From Ophiura sarsii (lineage: Eukaryota; Echinodermata; Ophiuroidea; Amphilepidida; Ophiuridae): a stretch of DNA of 64,000 nucleotides. Positions 33,090 through 45,348 of this stretch are shown in pieces. Numbering within the stretch: position 1 is the stretch's first letter; each line of letters begins with the position of its first letter. Position numbers and translations under genes: made by a program. The notes beneath the pieces are model-generated. The model was not told the origin of the DNA. It did no database searches and saw nothing but the letters and a program-made list of their open reading frames with translations. The stretch is from the NCBI GenBank assembly GCA_035610835.1, contig CM069449.1, forward strand, positions 14,919,963-14,983,962, given 5' to 3'.

Positions 33090-34245
33090 TATTATATTTA
33101 AAGATCCCATTTAAGCTTGCACCGCTGAGCAGCTGAGCAGTTCTCATCTATTTGCCTGCAAAATATATAAAATACACAGTGCGTTAATAACAAATAATTA
33201 TAATTGTTAATACCTGCTGCAAAACACTTCAGAACTTAACAAGTTTAGGTCTTCGCTCCTACAAATTACTGACAATTGCTCAAATGTTGTGAGCAGTTAG
33301 ATCATGTGACCATCTTCCTAGTTGTAATCTTCAAATGAGCGAATGGAAGGAAACTTGATTATGTGATCTTTTTCAAATGTTTACACATATTTTTCTCTGT
33401 CTTATAATGAAGTTTGACTATCAGGAAAGACATTCCTGCTGAACTCATAAATCTACTTTGACTGAATCACAGCAACCAAGTATTTGTTCCCTGGAAGTTA
33501 GCAAGTTATCAACAAAGTATTAAGCCATCAGACCCCATTTATACCGTACCATTGTGTTTATTGTACATTTTATACCAATAAATTCATGTTTCCTATTATG
33601 ATTCGTGGTTTAAAAGCATTACAATTCATGGTTTTATCGAGCAAGTCAGAATTCCCTTGTATAATTTGCCGTAGTAAATCACCTCATGAATACCAATTAG
33701 CTCATTATCGGCAGTGTAACGCTATGGGAATTTTCAACGGAGATCAACTGGTGTTGGGAAACCCCATGTGCAGAAATTTATAATTGATGATTACATGTAT
33801 ATTATTTACATGGCCTAAATATTTTCTAGTATTAAAAGATTGATGTTTATATGGGAATTAATACAATATTGTTAATTAAATTGAACTCGCAATTCATATT
33901 GTAAAAACATTGTTCCGTCGAAGTTGAAATAGTACGACCTAGCCCAACCAATTTTACCGTCCTTTGTTTTACTACGAATGCGACGACCTCGTCCCTATTG
34001 AAATACGCGCGCCCGGATTAACTTTATTTAGTTGATCAAAATATGAAAAGTTTTAATGTACGTATCGCTTTAAAATAGGCCTAAATCAACAACTATATCA
34101 AGTTCGTACTAACCAGAATACAGGGTGTATCAAAAGGAACCCCAGATTCAATAATAATAAAAGCAATTCATTTGTTGATGCAATTGATACTTTTGCTATG
34201 ATGACGTTGCACGATTGAGACCAAGGAAAGTACATTCGTTGATTT
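33090..34245. other. No gene recognised
   Basis: AT-rich. About 33930-33985 shows weak similarity to the CCCAACCAATTTTGTACCG phrase of the R family (57550), possibly a remnant. A 65-codon ORF at 33586 is anonymous. Confidence 0.4.
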
Positions 34246-34557
34246 AAGGGGGCTGTTAACCCTCAGCATAGCTTCAGTAAAACTGCTGTAACTCCTTTAT
34301 TATTCATTTAATCTATATAAAAGTATACATTTTTTTCAGAAAAGGGTTCAATGAATCCAACTATGATCATGAAATTGACAATTTTGGAGAAAAATATAAA
34401 AATCATTAAATGTTGGCATTTTTGGCTCTTTTTGGTCAATAATTCAAAGATTTTCAAAAAGAAAAACGATTCCTAGGGAATTGTATTAGGAATATAATAA
34501 AACTAGTATGACAAAATTTGGCATTTGGAGGCTATACCTAAGGGTTAACAGCCCCTT
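34246..34557. mobile_element. Family U inverted-repeat element, complete copy
   Basis: A 312-bp element with ends AAGGGGGCTGTTAACCCTCA and the complement of AAGGGGCTGTTAACCCTTAG. The two halves are near-mirror images, with CAGTAAAACTGCTGTAACTC near the left. A TTAA at the left edge matches the other copies; the right edge reads TTCT. Confidence 0.75.
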
Positions 34558-35438
34558 CTTCTTCTTCTAATTTAGCAGTATCATTGTAGGGTCTGAGGTC
34601 AAAGGCCCGTATATAGGATGTCAATTTTAACAAATTTCCCACAACTTGACCTGTAAGTGTTATATACCATAATATACTCCATATCGTAAACTTTCAAAAT
34701 TGACTCATGCATTTTGCTCTGCTTGCCATGGTTACCAAACAGGGCCTCTGATTGGCTAAACACCGTTCTGGATGTAACTCAAAAATGCTAACTAGTAGTA
34801 TACTGGTATTTGGGTTGAAGGTTAACAATAATATTCCGCGCGACACCTTGGAGCCTTTTTACCAGATCAGGGCCGCCCTGCTCTCTTACCTGATTTACAC
34901 TACCTTGAATCAAATAATGCTATACCATATGGTCAACTTTCTTAATGGATTAACAAAGTCATAAAATGAAATTCAACTTACTCTGACAAGATTTTCCTTT
35001 TTCCTTTTTTATCCCCCAAACTCAAAGCTGTCGGAGATGCCGACTGCACAGGGTTGAACAAACACAAAGCAGGAGAAGGTATCGTTTCATGTTATGCAAT
35101 CAAAGATGAATCAAAGATGCCCACAATAGGGGCTATTTCATATAATATGTGTCAAAACCATATGTCACAATTGTTTGAATTTTTACGATCACAATCGAAG
35201 CAGTTATTATCATTCATGATTAATATTCGGTTGTCGCTTTGGTTGCCTTATAACTATTGTTCTGAGCAGTCCTTATGACTATACGCTGTAGTGAATGGTG
35301 ATTACTTTTATTTATAATTGAATGAACATGATATATTATTTCTTCAAAATTGGTTTTCTTTGGATTTTTAGTTATGATGAACATTTTCAACCTGTAAGAC
35401 AATGCAACTCGTTCATAGCGCGCGTTAATCCTTTGGTA
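34558..35438. other. No recognised feature
   Basis: Short anonymous ORFs only. Confidence 0.45.
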
Positions 35439-36227
35439 GAGTCATTATCTTGGATTTCGTGACCAATTTCTTGATACCAAAGTTTCTTAGTAAATTTGTC
35501 AACTAGAACCATTTTAAGAGAAAATGAGCTCCCATGCACCTCTCAAAAGTGACGGGAAAGTTCTTTTATAGCGCACATTCCAAAAGGGCCGCCATACAGG
35601 GGCCCAAAAATTGACCTTTGCATATGGGGCCAAAATTTAAACTTGCTCCGATTTTGAAAAACAATATCTCATATTGTTCGTATGATCACAAGGATTCCAG
35701 AAATAGGGTTTTTTTACCACCGGGAATATTTTGTGTAGGTCAAAAGGTCAAGGTACACTCCCCTATATAGAATCTGACCTTTTGACCCCTTTATAAGGTA
35801 CAACAGACACTCTAGGTGGTAAAAGCTATCATTTCTGGAATCCTTGCAATCAGACGAACAATTTGAGATATTGTTTTTCAAATTCGGAGCAAGTTTAAAT
35901 TTTGACCCCATATGCAAAGGTCAACGACCTTTTTACGTTTTACCCGATAACTCGTTAACCAAACATCGGAAGTAGGGCAAACTATACTTTTTCGGAATCC
36001 TTGTGCTCAGCCGAACAATTTGGTGTGCTTTTTAGCTTAATTAAAATCATTTGATTTGTGGGCCCCTGTATGGCGGCCATTTTGAAATTTGCGCTTTAAA
36101 AGAACGTTCCCGTCACTTTTGAGAGGTGCATGGGAGCTCATTTTCTTTTAAAATGGTTCTAGTTGACCAAATTCACTAAGAAACTTTGGTATCAAGAAAT
36201 TGGTCACGAAATCCAAGATAATGACTC
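35439..36227. mobile_element. Foldback MITE, 789 bp, mirror-like throughout
   Basis: Ends GAGTCATTATCTTGGATTTC and its complement, flanked by TA (35437-35438; 36228-36229). Inverted similarity extends over about 170 bases at the ends (including GCACCTCTCAAAAGTGACGG). It resumes for an inner pair of about 100 bases (TTGACCTTTGCATATGGGG / complement, GGATTCCAGAAAT / complement). There is no ORF. Confidence 0.85.
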
Positions 36228-37600
36228 TACTTCAGTAACATAGTGCACTGCGTGTTATAAATATGTTTATACTTTTTTGAGCGCAGTGCAATCGCTGGCC
36301 TGACCGCCGTATGTGTGACAGGGGTATAACATACTTACCCGGCATTGGTTTTGAAGTGTCTGTATGGTAAGAAAAATTATAACAATAAATGAGTACTTTT
36401 TTGGGGGGGGGGGGGGGGTGAATCATGGGTCCTCAGATTCCTTACACTTTTTGTTCACTAGTACAAAATAATCAAAATGTCAGGCAAAAAATCCCAGTAA
36501 AACGATTACTACGTTCCCCAGAAGAATCATGCGCGCCAAGCACATCCCAACGAAAGGAAAACATATTTTGAAACCTCTGGTTGAGTACATAACAAGAGTG
36601 AAAAAATCTTTGGAATATCGTTGGCGCGTCACATTACGCTGACCTGAACCTTTGGTGGAACAGCGCCCTCGTGCATTTTAAGGCCCTTATAATGCCAACG
36701 AGATCCAATTAAATAAAGAAGTTCGTATGAAAGAACTCAAAGGCTTTAACAAATTCAAGAAACAATTGTTGAGATCTCCCTGACGCACAGAAATAATCAA
36801 GGTCAAAGGTCTAATGTTACCATTTTGAGCCATTTAAGAACCTGCGTAAATCCGTGCGTCATCTTCAAAACACGTTGGAAATTTCAATTCTGGATGACTA
36901 CCTGACATGCGACCAGAGGTAGGTGCGCTAGCATTCTCACTGAATATAAATAAGAGTACCCCATGGGCCCTCAAATCAACATTCATTTCCTCACACTCTG
37001 GGCTAGTACTCAACAGATATCAACTTCAATTTCGGATGACCACCTGGTAGGCACCCAAAGCTGATCCATCCATATTGGTCAGTTACATGAACAGCTGTAA
37101 CTTCACTGTCATATCATATTTATTACAACAGATCAAGGGGAATAACCACAAAGTATGATGCCTGAAGGCAAATAATATTACCCTCAATTGCCTGCGTGAC
37201 AAACACAATGCAGAGTCATCTGAAGTACAACTGCCTGTCCAACATTACAACTAGGAATAACCAACTGTCACTGAAATAACTAAAACAGAATATTTTGGAT
37301 ACAACTGAGTGGATATGAGGCTGGCATGAATCCAATGTGTAAGTATACAGTGTGTCACAAAAACTGAGTCCAAAACCGGAGAGCGTATATATATCTAAAG
37401 TTGAAAGAGTAGACAATAAAGCTGCTTTATATTAAGGGATATATACATATATCTGACCTTAATTGGTGAAATTGTGAGATCAATTTGAAGTGAACCTGTT
37501 GAAATACAAAGCTTTGAATAGAGCGTAGTCAGACACTGTTTATCCCAATTTTGCCCATGAACCGCCCATGCGTTGCATATTTGCGCATTTTTAATACCTG
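36228..37600. other. No gene recognised
   Basis: Contains a G run (36402-36418) and, at about 36620-36715, a relative of the mini-element at 15998-16105. No coding features. Confidence 0.45.
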
Positions 37601-37638
37601 AAGGTAGTATGGATGTTACAGGGTAACACAGAATCATA

Positions 37639-39245
37639 AGTAAGGGACTTGACTTCGCTCCCACACAAACCAATTTACCTATAAAGGAGCTTGTTGCAGC
37701 TACAGAGTATGGCATTAAATCTCTTTGTGAAAGTGAAGCGAGTTTGTTGAGTTGTGATGTACTCACAACTCTAAAAAAGCTAAAGTGCCTCAATCCAATA
37801 CCTCATGAAGAAAAGGAAGCATTATCCAATATTAAGAATGATGATTCTATCATCGTCCTCCCAGCTGTCAGAGCGGTTAACTGTGGTTCGGGACAAAGAA
37901 AACTACATACAAATAATGGATAACCTTTAATCTGAGTATGGCACTTATCATGTCTTGAAGAAAGATCCAACCCTGCCTCTTGAACGCAATATAGGAAATG
38001 CTATCAAAGAATTCAAGGATCAAAACAAGCTTGATAAAAAGAAAGCCCAAACACTCTGTACTTCCACGAATATATGGACTCCCTAATATCCATTAAGAAA
38101 ACATGCCGCTACAGCCTATTGTCAGCTCTATTAGCTCACCATGCTACAACATAGCAAAGCACCTTGCAAATATATCAGAACCCCTTACGGGTAAGAGAAC
38201 AACATACATCAAAAACTGTAAACTTGTTGTAGAAAGAGCCACACAGATGTCTATATTATTAAGACCAGCAGGTGTACTAGTAAGCTTTGATGTATATCTC
38301 TATTTGTACGAATGTACCTATTGGTGATGCTTGTCTCATTATTGGAGATCTCCTACAGAACGACTCCACTATTGCATCTCGAACTCAAGATATTATTGAG
38401 CTTATGAAACTCTGCCTCACTTCCACCTACTTCAAATGGTAAGGCAAAGTCTTTGAACAAAAAGAAGGTCTCCTCTGTCACCCATAACCATAACAGCCAA
38501 CATATTCATGGAGCATTTTGAAACAAGGCACTGGACTCGTATCCTTTAAAACGGTGGCCTGGTTCAGATATGTGGCTGATGCGTTTGTGGTTTGGAGACA
38601 TGGTAAAGATGAATTGGTCAAAGTCCTACATCACCTAAACGCACAGCAGCCGTGCATACAATGTACCATGGAATTAGAAGAAAATGGGTACATTCCTTTT
38701 CTATATAGGTGTCGAAATACAGCGAACTGAATCTGGTTTGAACTTCTCAATCTACAAAAAACTCACACACACACTGATCAGTATATGCATTTTACATCTA
38801 ATCATCACCTACCTGTAGGCTAAGAAAAACCTTGCGAAAACGTTGGTATACAGAGCATTGACTCTATGCGACAATGAATCTCGCAATAGTGAGCTCAAAC
38901 ACGTTGAAAAAGCATACCATGTAGTTGTGGTGAACAATTGGTCAAACCAATAGGCCTTTAAAGTGTCTGAACACAAAAGAGTTAAAGATCAGAGTGTCTG
39001 AACACAAAAGAGCTACATTACAAGGCAAGAAAGATAGATCGGCACTGGTTGAACATGCGTGTGAAGAAGGTCATTGGATCCAAACTAAAATCATTGCACA
39101 GGTTCCCAATCTTGGCAGCGACGTGTTCGTGAAGCACTACGAATCAATGAATCATCAATAATCAATAGAAAAGACAGCAAAGATATCAGCAGCATGTGGC
39201 GCTCTCTATTTCCAGCCAATCAAACCCGGCAATCACTAACAGTCA
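37639..39245 (+). pseudogene. Penelope-like element pol relic, unit A
   Basis: Conceptual translation across frames gives the order expected for Penelope-like elements. N-terminal block: ELVAATEYGIKSLCESEASL, then KDPTLPLERNIGNAIKEF. RT: PLQPIVSSISSPCYNIAKHL, SFDV, NVPIGDACLIIGDLLQ, TANIFMEHFET, and WFRYVADAFVVWRHGKDEL. The C-terminal remains of the GIY-YIG endonuclease: VSEHKRATLQGKKDRSALVE then RRVREALRINESSIINRK. The catalytic YVDD is YVAD (38569-38580). The GIY-YIG core seems deleted. Many frameshifts and stops. The same lesions occur in unit B, so the element died before the duplication. Confidence 0.9.
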
Positions 39246-39329
39246 TGTACTCTTTTTCAAACAGGTCCGCAATGAACCATACCCCGCTCAAGTTCGTAAC
39301 AGCGTCAAACGATCTTTAAACAGAATGTT

Positions 39330-40630
39330 AAGGTCGGCCATGTATTATGATGTCATTGTGACATCGTGCATGTGATGCTAGTGCTGTTTTTATATTTTAG
39401 GAATGAAGGGACCCCTAGCTATACCACGGTAACATATAAACATACTCTACATCTTAAAATATAATATCATTTTGCATTTGTTGGTGGAGTTTTTTTTGGG
39501 CTAAATGTTGGTCTGCCCGATAGATAACACAATATGCTCATCGCGTTAAAGATGTTTAGTCTTCACGAAAGTGGCAGCAGTGCTTGTAGCTATAGTAACG
39601 ATCTATACATTTAATGTGAAGTTGTTGAATGGTGAGACAAATGAAAACAGAGAGTCGCGTTTAAAATGATAACGTTATAATCGTTTGATGGTTTAAGGAT
39701 AATTCAAATAAAATGTCAACAATGCAATGGAAATCGGTAAACAAGTTCTAAGTCACCAACAAAAATGGAAGTATATTTTATTTACATACTTACCAGCTAT
39801 AGAAAATGTTAATGGAGTTGCATGGTATAATGACATTTAAAAAAAGAAGTTATATATATGCTATATTTTATAATCGAATGATAAATTGTCATGTTATCGA
39901 ATGAAAAGGGTAATTGATGAGCTACAGTTGATTCGTACTTCTTAGGTGGCACCAAAATGCATCAGAGAGTGATATATATTCCGTTGTGCAACGGCATTTT
40001 GAGGTCAACCATGTTTTATGACGTCATTGTGACGTCATGCATGTCAGTGATGCTTGTGCCTTTTTTGAATTATGGATAGAAGAGACCCCCAGCTATACCA
40101 CGTTACCATATCAGCGTCCTCTACATCTTAAAATATAATATCACTTTTTTGTGTGTGTTTTTTAGCTAATTATGTTGGCCTGCCCGATAGATAGACACAT
40201 TACGCTCATTGCTCATCGCGTTAAAGACCGTTCCTAGTCTTCACGAACGTGGTAGTAGTGCATTTAGCTATACTTACGTTCTATATATTTAATGTGAAGG
40301 TGTTGCATGGTGAGAAAAATGAAAATAGAGAGTCACGTCTAAAATAATCACGTTATAATCGTTTGAATTATTAAGGATGATTCAAATAAACTGGCAACAA
40401 TGCAATGGAAATCGATACAACAAGTTCTAAGCCACCAACAACAACGTATGTGTATTTTATTAACATACTTACCAGCTATAGAAAATATTAACGGAGTCGC
40501 ATGGTTAAATGAAATATAAATAAAAGGTTTTATATATATATATATATTATTATTATTATAATCGAATGGTAAGTTATTATAATAATATAATCGAATTATA
40601 AGGATAATTGATGAGCTACAGTTCATCCGT
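39330..40630 (-). repeat. Two R-family units in tandem (unit A)
   Basis: Two diverged direct copies of about 650 bp (about 39330-39975 and 39990-40630). Both share CTCTACATCTTAAAATATAA, CCGATAGATA, CTCATCGCGTTAAAGA, GAGAGTC and CATACTTACCAGCTATAGAA. The minus strand is listed because recurrent splice-donor consensus lies on that strand. No protein is conserved between copies. Confidence 0.8.
40019..40037. promoter_or_regulatory. Paired CRE palindromes, R unit in A
   Basis: TGACGTCATTGTGACGTCA: two perfect 8-base CREB/ATF sites with an 11-bp centre spacing (one helical turn). The first R unit has the decayed form at 39348-39366. Confidence 0.6.
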
Positions 40631-40722
40631 ACTTGATAATCGATTGATATCTTGCATTAGTGCAAGGCCGAGAGCGATTGCAAGCACGAATGCACTGCTA
40701 CTAGCAAATAAAGTAACTATAC

Positions 40723-41246
40723 GATCATCCAGATCAGGATGCATTAGAAGCTGTAAATGAGGATGACACTGACCCAGCAGACGACACCGACCCTGCAGTA
40801 GTGAAACTTGATGCTGAGTCAGATGAAGATGACCTGGATACAGATCCAATTGAGTCGGGAGATAAAAGTGAAGAAGAGGATCATCCGGATGCATTAAAAG
40901 TTGCAAATGAGGATGACACTGACAAACCGGACGACACCGACCCTGCAGTTGTGGAACTTGAGGCTGAGTCGGATGAGGATGACCTGGATACAGATCCAAT
41001 GAGTTGGGAGATGAGAATGAAGAAGAGGATCATCAGGATGCATTAGAAGTTGTAAATGAGGATGACACTGACACAGCGGACGACACCGACCCTGCAGTTG
41101 TGAAACTTGATGCTGAGTCAGATGAATATGATCTGGATACAATGGAATCGGGAGATACGAGTGAACAAGAGGATCACCAGCGTGTATTTCAGGGCTTACA
41201 GCTGGTCGTCCTATTAAGATACGTACTGAAAGAACGTGCCGACTAG
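40723..41246 (+). pseudogene. Acidic-repeat protein segment, unit A
   Basis: Three units of about 47 codons (141 bp) of the type VNEDDTDPADDTDPAVVKLD, AESDEDDLDTDPIESGD and SEEEDHPDAL. A one-base deletion at about 41003 puts the last unit in another frame. That frame ends VLLRYVLKERAD and TAG at 41244. No start codon of its own: a stop lies just upstream and similarity begins abruptly at 40723. No known domain beyond low-complexity Asp/Glu. It looks like a captured exon or gene piece. Because the unit length is a multiple of three, the antisense strand also stays open for over 120 codons. Confidence 0.65.
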
Positions 41247-42040
41247 AACAAATAGTAGTTAAAAGAGAGGAGATTGTAAAATAAAGAGAAAGTAGTTTAT
41301 GAAGCATTGAATGATGTGATATCATGATATAAAACAAATATTGAATGCCTTTTGCTTGTGCAATAGTAAAACTATATCACTCGGTCCAAGTCGGATTATT
41401 CCATTACACTTCGCCTCGCGCAATGGAAAAATCCAAATTTGTGTATAGTATATAGAAATAATACACTATATTAATATAGTACTACTGATACTGGGACTAA
41501 AGCAAGCGTACATTCAAAGCTTATTCCATAAATGCAATGATTGACATGTATATAATCAAACCTTTATTTGCCCGACTGGGAAAGGAGGGTGTTGAGGTGA
41601 CTGGTTGGGCACACGTGCTGATTGTGCCATAACCAGAGCCCAAATTACATTCCTGATACATGCCAAGCGTGGGAAGTGAGAAGGGCTGCGACCCCTGAAC
41701 TGACCCAATTGACCCGCCTCCTCCTTTCCAAAAGACATGGTGGACCTGGGGTGAGATCTTTAGCTGCCGACCTTTTCTTCGGTAGCATTCTGATTGTTTA
41801 CTAGCTTAAAGCTTTACGAAATTAATTACTTGAATCCGTTGACAAAATGGCCGAATAATAGACCTGGTCATAACGCATCTCGGACACTGACCGGTTGCTA
41901 GTGATGGGTGGTATCCATGCGCGTTAGCAATTCGACAATAACTCAACTTGTTGTTGTTTACACGGTTGGTCCGTACGGACACACGCTTGGGTCCTGAAGG
42001 GACCAGGCTCAAGGAAAATGCTAACCAGGCTTAAAAAGCC

Positions 42041-42048
42041 TATATAAG
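42041..42048 (+). promoter_or_regulatory. TATA-box-like sequence at the end of unit A
   Basis: CCTATATAAGCATG preceded by GGCTTAAAAAGC. It lies about 200 bp upstream of the Penelope-like relic of unit B; the same sequence ends unit B (46924-46931). Promoter role is a guess. Confidence 0.3.
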
Positions 42049-42052
42049 CATG

Positions 42053-42213
42053 TATTTTATCATTTTATCCAAATTGGTCATTTTCATGTTCAGTTGAATT
42101 TATTGAACCCTTTTCTTCAAGAAAATTTATACTTTTATAAAGATTAAATGAATAATGAAGGAGTTACAGCAGTTTTACGGAGGCTATGCCTGAGAGTTCA
42201 CACCCCCTTAACA
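42053..42213 (-). mobile_element. Partial family U element at the tandem junction
   Basis: About 160 bp matching, in inverted orientation, half of 31851-32160 and 34246-34557: GAACCCTTTTCTTC, TTATAAAGATTAAATGAATA, AGTTACAGCAGTTTTACGG, ending CACCCCCTTAAC. It sits exactly between unit A and unit B. Confidence 0.7.
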
Positions 42214-42251
42214 AAGGTAGTATGGATGTTACAGGGTAACACAGAATCATA

Positions 42252-43868
42252 AGTAAGGGACTTGACTTCGCTCCCACACAAACCAATTTACCTATAAAGG
42301 AGCTTGTTGCAGCTACAGAGTATGGCATTAAATCTCTTTGTGAAAGTGAAGCGAGTTTGTTGAGTTGTGATGTACTCACAACTCTAAAAAAGCTAAAGTG
42401 CCTCAATCCAATACCTCATGAAGAAAAGGACGCATTATCCAATATTAAGAATGATGATTCTATCATCGTCCTCCCAGCTGTCAGAGCGGTTAACTGTGGT
42501 TCGGGACAAAGAAAACTACATACAAATAATGGATTACCTTTAATCTGAGTATGGCACTTATCATGTCTTGAAGAAAGATCCAACCCTGCCTCTTGAACGC
42601 AATATAGGAAATGCTATCAAAGAATTCAAGGATCAAAACAAGCTTGATAAAAAGAAAGCCTCTGATCTCACGCCCAAACACTCTGTACTTCCACGAATAT
42701 ATGGACTCCCTAATATCCATTAAGAAAACATGCCGCTACAGCCTATTGTCAGCTCTATTAGCTCACCATGCTACAACATAGCAAAGCACCTTGCAAATAT
42801 ATCAGAACCCCTTACGGGTAAGAGAACAACATACATCAAAAACTGTAAACTTGTTGTAGAAAGAGCCACACAGATGTCTATATTATTAAGACCAGCAGGT
42901 GTACTAGTAAGCTTTGATGTATATCTCTATTTGTACGAATGTACCTATTGGTGATGCTTGTCTCATTATTGGAGATCTCCTACAGAACGACTCCACTATT
43001 GCATCTCGAACTCAAGATATTATTGAGCTTATGAAACTCTGCCTCACTTCCACCTACTTCAAATGGTAAGGCAAAGTCTTTGAACAAAAAGAAGGTCTCC
43101 TCTGTCACCCATAACCATAACAGCCAACATATTCATGGAGCATTTTGAAACAAGGCACTGGACTCGTATCCTTTAAAACCGGTGGCCTGGTTCAGATATG
43201 TGGCTGATGCGTTTGTGGTTTGGAGACATGGTAAAGATGAATTGGTCAAAGTCCTACATCACCTAAACGCACAGCAGCCGTGCATACAATGTACCATGGA
43301 ATTAGAAGAAAATGGGTACATTCCTTTTCTATATAGGTGTCGAAATACAGCGAACTGAATCTGGTTTGAACTTCTCAATCTACAAAAAACTCACACACAC
43401 ACTGATCAGTATATGCATTTTACATCTAATCATCACCTACCTGTAGGCTAAGAAAAACCTTGCGAAAACGTTGGTATACAGAGCATTGACTCTATGCGAC
43501 AATGAATCTCGCAATAGTGAGCTCAAACACGTTGAAAAAGCATACCATGTAGTTGTGGTGAACAATTGGTCAAACCAATAGGCCTTTAAAGTGTCTGAAC
43601 ACAAAAGAGTTAAAGATCAGAGTGTCTGAACACAAAAGAGCTACATTACAAGGCAAGAAAGATAGATCGGCACTGGTTGAACATGCGTGTGAAGAAGGTC
43701 ATTGGATCCAAACTAAAATCATTGCACAGGTTCCCAATCTTGGCAGCGACGTGTTCGTGAAGCACTACGAATCAATGAATCATCAATAATCAATAGAAAA
43801 GACAGCAAAGATATCAGCAGCATGTGGCGCTCTCTATTTCCAGCCAATCAAACCCGGCAATCACTAAC
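42252..43868 (+). pseudogene. Penelope-like element pol relic, unit B
   Basis: As in unit A but retaining the 14 bases lost there, so the block DLTPKHSVLPRIYGLPNIH before PLQPIVSS is readable. The catalytic motif is again YVAD (43197-43208). Shared frameshifts, the stop after YIPFL and the apparent loss of the GIY-YIG core match unit A. Non-functional. Confidence 0.9.
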
Positions 43869-43949
43869 AGTCATGTACTCTTTTTCAAACAGGTCCGCAA
43901 TGAACCATACCCCGCTCAAGTTCGTAACAGCGTCAAACGATCTTTAAAC

Positions 43950-45250
43950 AGAATGTTAAGGTCGGCCATGTATTATGATGTCATTGTGACATCGTGCATG
44001 TGATGCTAGTGCTGTTTTTATATTTTAGGAATGAAGGGACCCCTAGCTATACCACGGTAACATATAAACATACTCTACATCTTAAAATATAATATCATTT
44101 TGTATTTGTTGGTGGAGTTTTTTTTGGGCTAAATGTTGGTCTGCCCGATAGATAACACAATATGCTCATCGCGTTAAAGATGTTTAGTCTTCACGAAAGT
44201 GGCAGCAGTGCTTGTAGCTATAGTAACGATCTATACATTTAATGTGAAGTTGTTGAATGGTGAGACAAATGAAAACAGAGAGTCGCGTTTAAAATGATAA
44301 CGTTATAATCGTTTGATGGTTTAAGGATAATTCAAATAAAATGTCAACAATGCAATGGAAATCGGTAAACAAGTTCTAAGTCACCAACAAAAATGGAAGT
44401 ATATTTTATTTACATACTTACCAGCTATAGAAAATGTTAATGGAGTTGCATGGTATAATGACATTTAAAAAAAGAAGTTATATATATGCTATATTTTATA
44501 ATCGAATGATAAATTGTCATGTTATCGAATGAAAAGGGTAATTGATGAGCTACAGTTGATTCGTACTTCTTAGGTGGCACCAAAATGCATCAGAGAGTGA
44601 TATATATTCCGTTGTGCAACGGCATTTTGAGGTCAACCATGTTTTATGACGTCATTGTGACGTCATGCATGTCAGTGATGCTTGTGCCTTTTTTGAATTA
44701 TGGATAGAAGAGACCCCCAGCTATACCACGTTACCATATCAGCGTACTCTACATCTTAAAATATAATATCACTTTTTGTGTGTGTTTTTTAGCTAATTAT
44801 GTTGGCCTGCCCGATAGATAGACACATTACGCTCATTGCTCATCGCGTTAAAGACCGTTCCTAGTCTTCACGAACGTGGTAGTAGTGCATTTAGCTATAC
44901 TTACGTTCTATATATTTAATGTGAAGGTGTTGCATGGTGAGAAAAATGAAAATAGAAAGTCACGTCTAAAATAATCACGTTATAATCGTTTGAATTATTA
45001 AGGATGATTCAAATAAACTGGCAACAATGCAATGGAAATCGATACAACAAGTTCTAAGCCACCAACAACAACGTATGTGTATTTTATTAACATACTTACC
45101 AGCTATAGAAAATATTACGGAGTCGCATGGTTAAATGAAATATAAATAAAAGGTTTTATATATATATATACATTATTATTATTATAATCGAATGGTAAGT
45201 TATTATAATAATATAATCGAATTATAAGGATAATTGATGAGCTACAGTTC
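43950..45250 (-). repeat. Two R-family units in tandem (unit B)
   Basis: Counterparts of 39330-40630, nearly identical. They carry the same splice-donor-like motifs on the minus strand (for example complements at about 44410, 44900 and 45090). Confidence 0.8.
44647..44665. promoter_or_regulatory. Paired CRE palindromes, R unit in B
   Basis: TGACGTCATTGTGACGTCA, identical to 40019-40037. Confidence 0.6.
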
Positions 45251-45348
45251 ATCCGTACTTGATAATCGATTGATATCTTGCATTAGTGCAAGGCCGAGAG
45301 CGATTGCAAGCACGAATGCACTGCTACTAGCAAATAAAGTAACTATAC

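Larger units (their letters stand above)
37601..42052 (+). repeat. Tandem duplication, unit A (4.45 kb)
   Basis: Head-to-tail partner of 42214-46935, alike at a level visible base by base over kilobases. The order is Penelope-like pol relic, two R-family units, acidic-repeat segment, tail with TATATAAG. Differences from unit B: 14 bases missing after 38045 (CTCTGATCTCACGC in B), one base missing at 38550, and no hAT MITE. Units are separated by 161 bp of family U sequence. Confidence 0.9.

Noticed and set aside
40616..41337. Long minus-strand ORFs opposite the acidic repeats (127 and 147 codons)
   Set aside because: They stay open because the repeat unit is a multiple of three. The + strand has the regular Asp/Glu pattern, and the antisense product crosses into an unrelated hydrophobic stretch.
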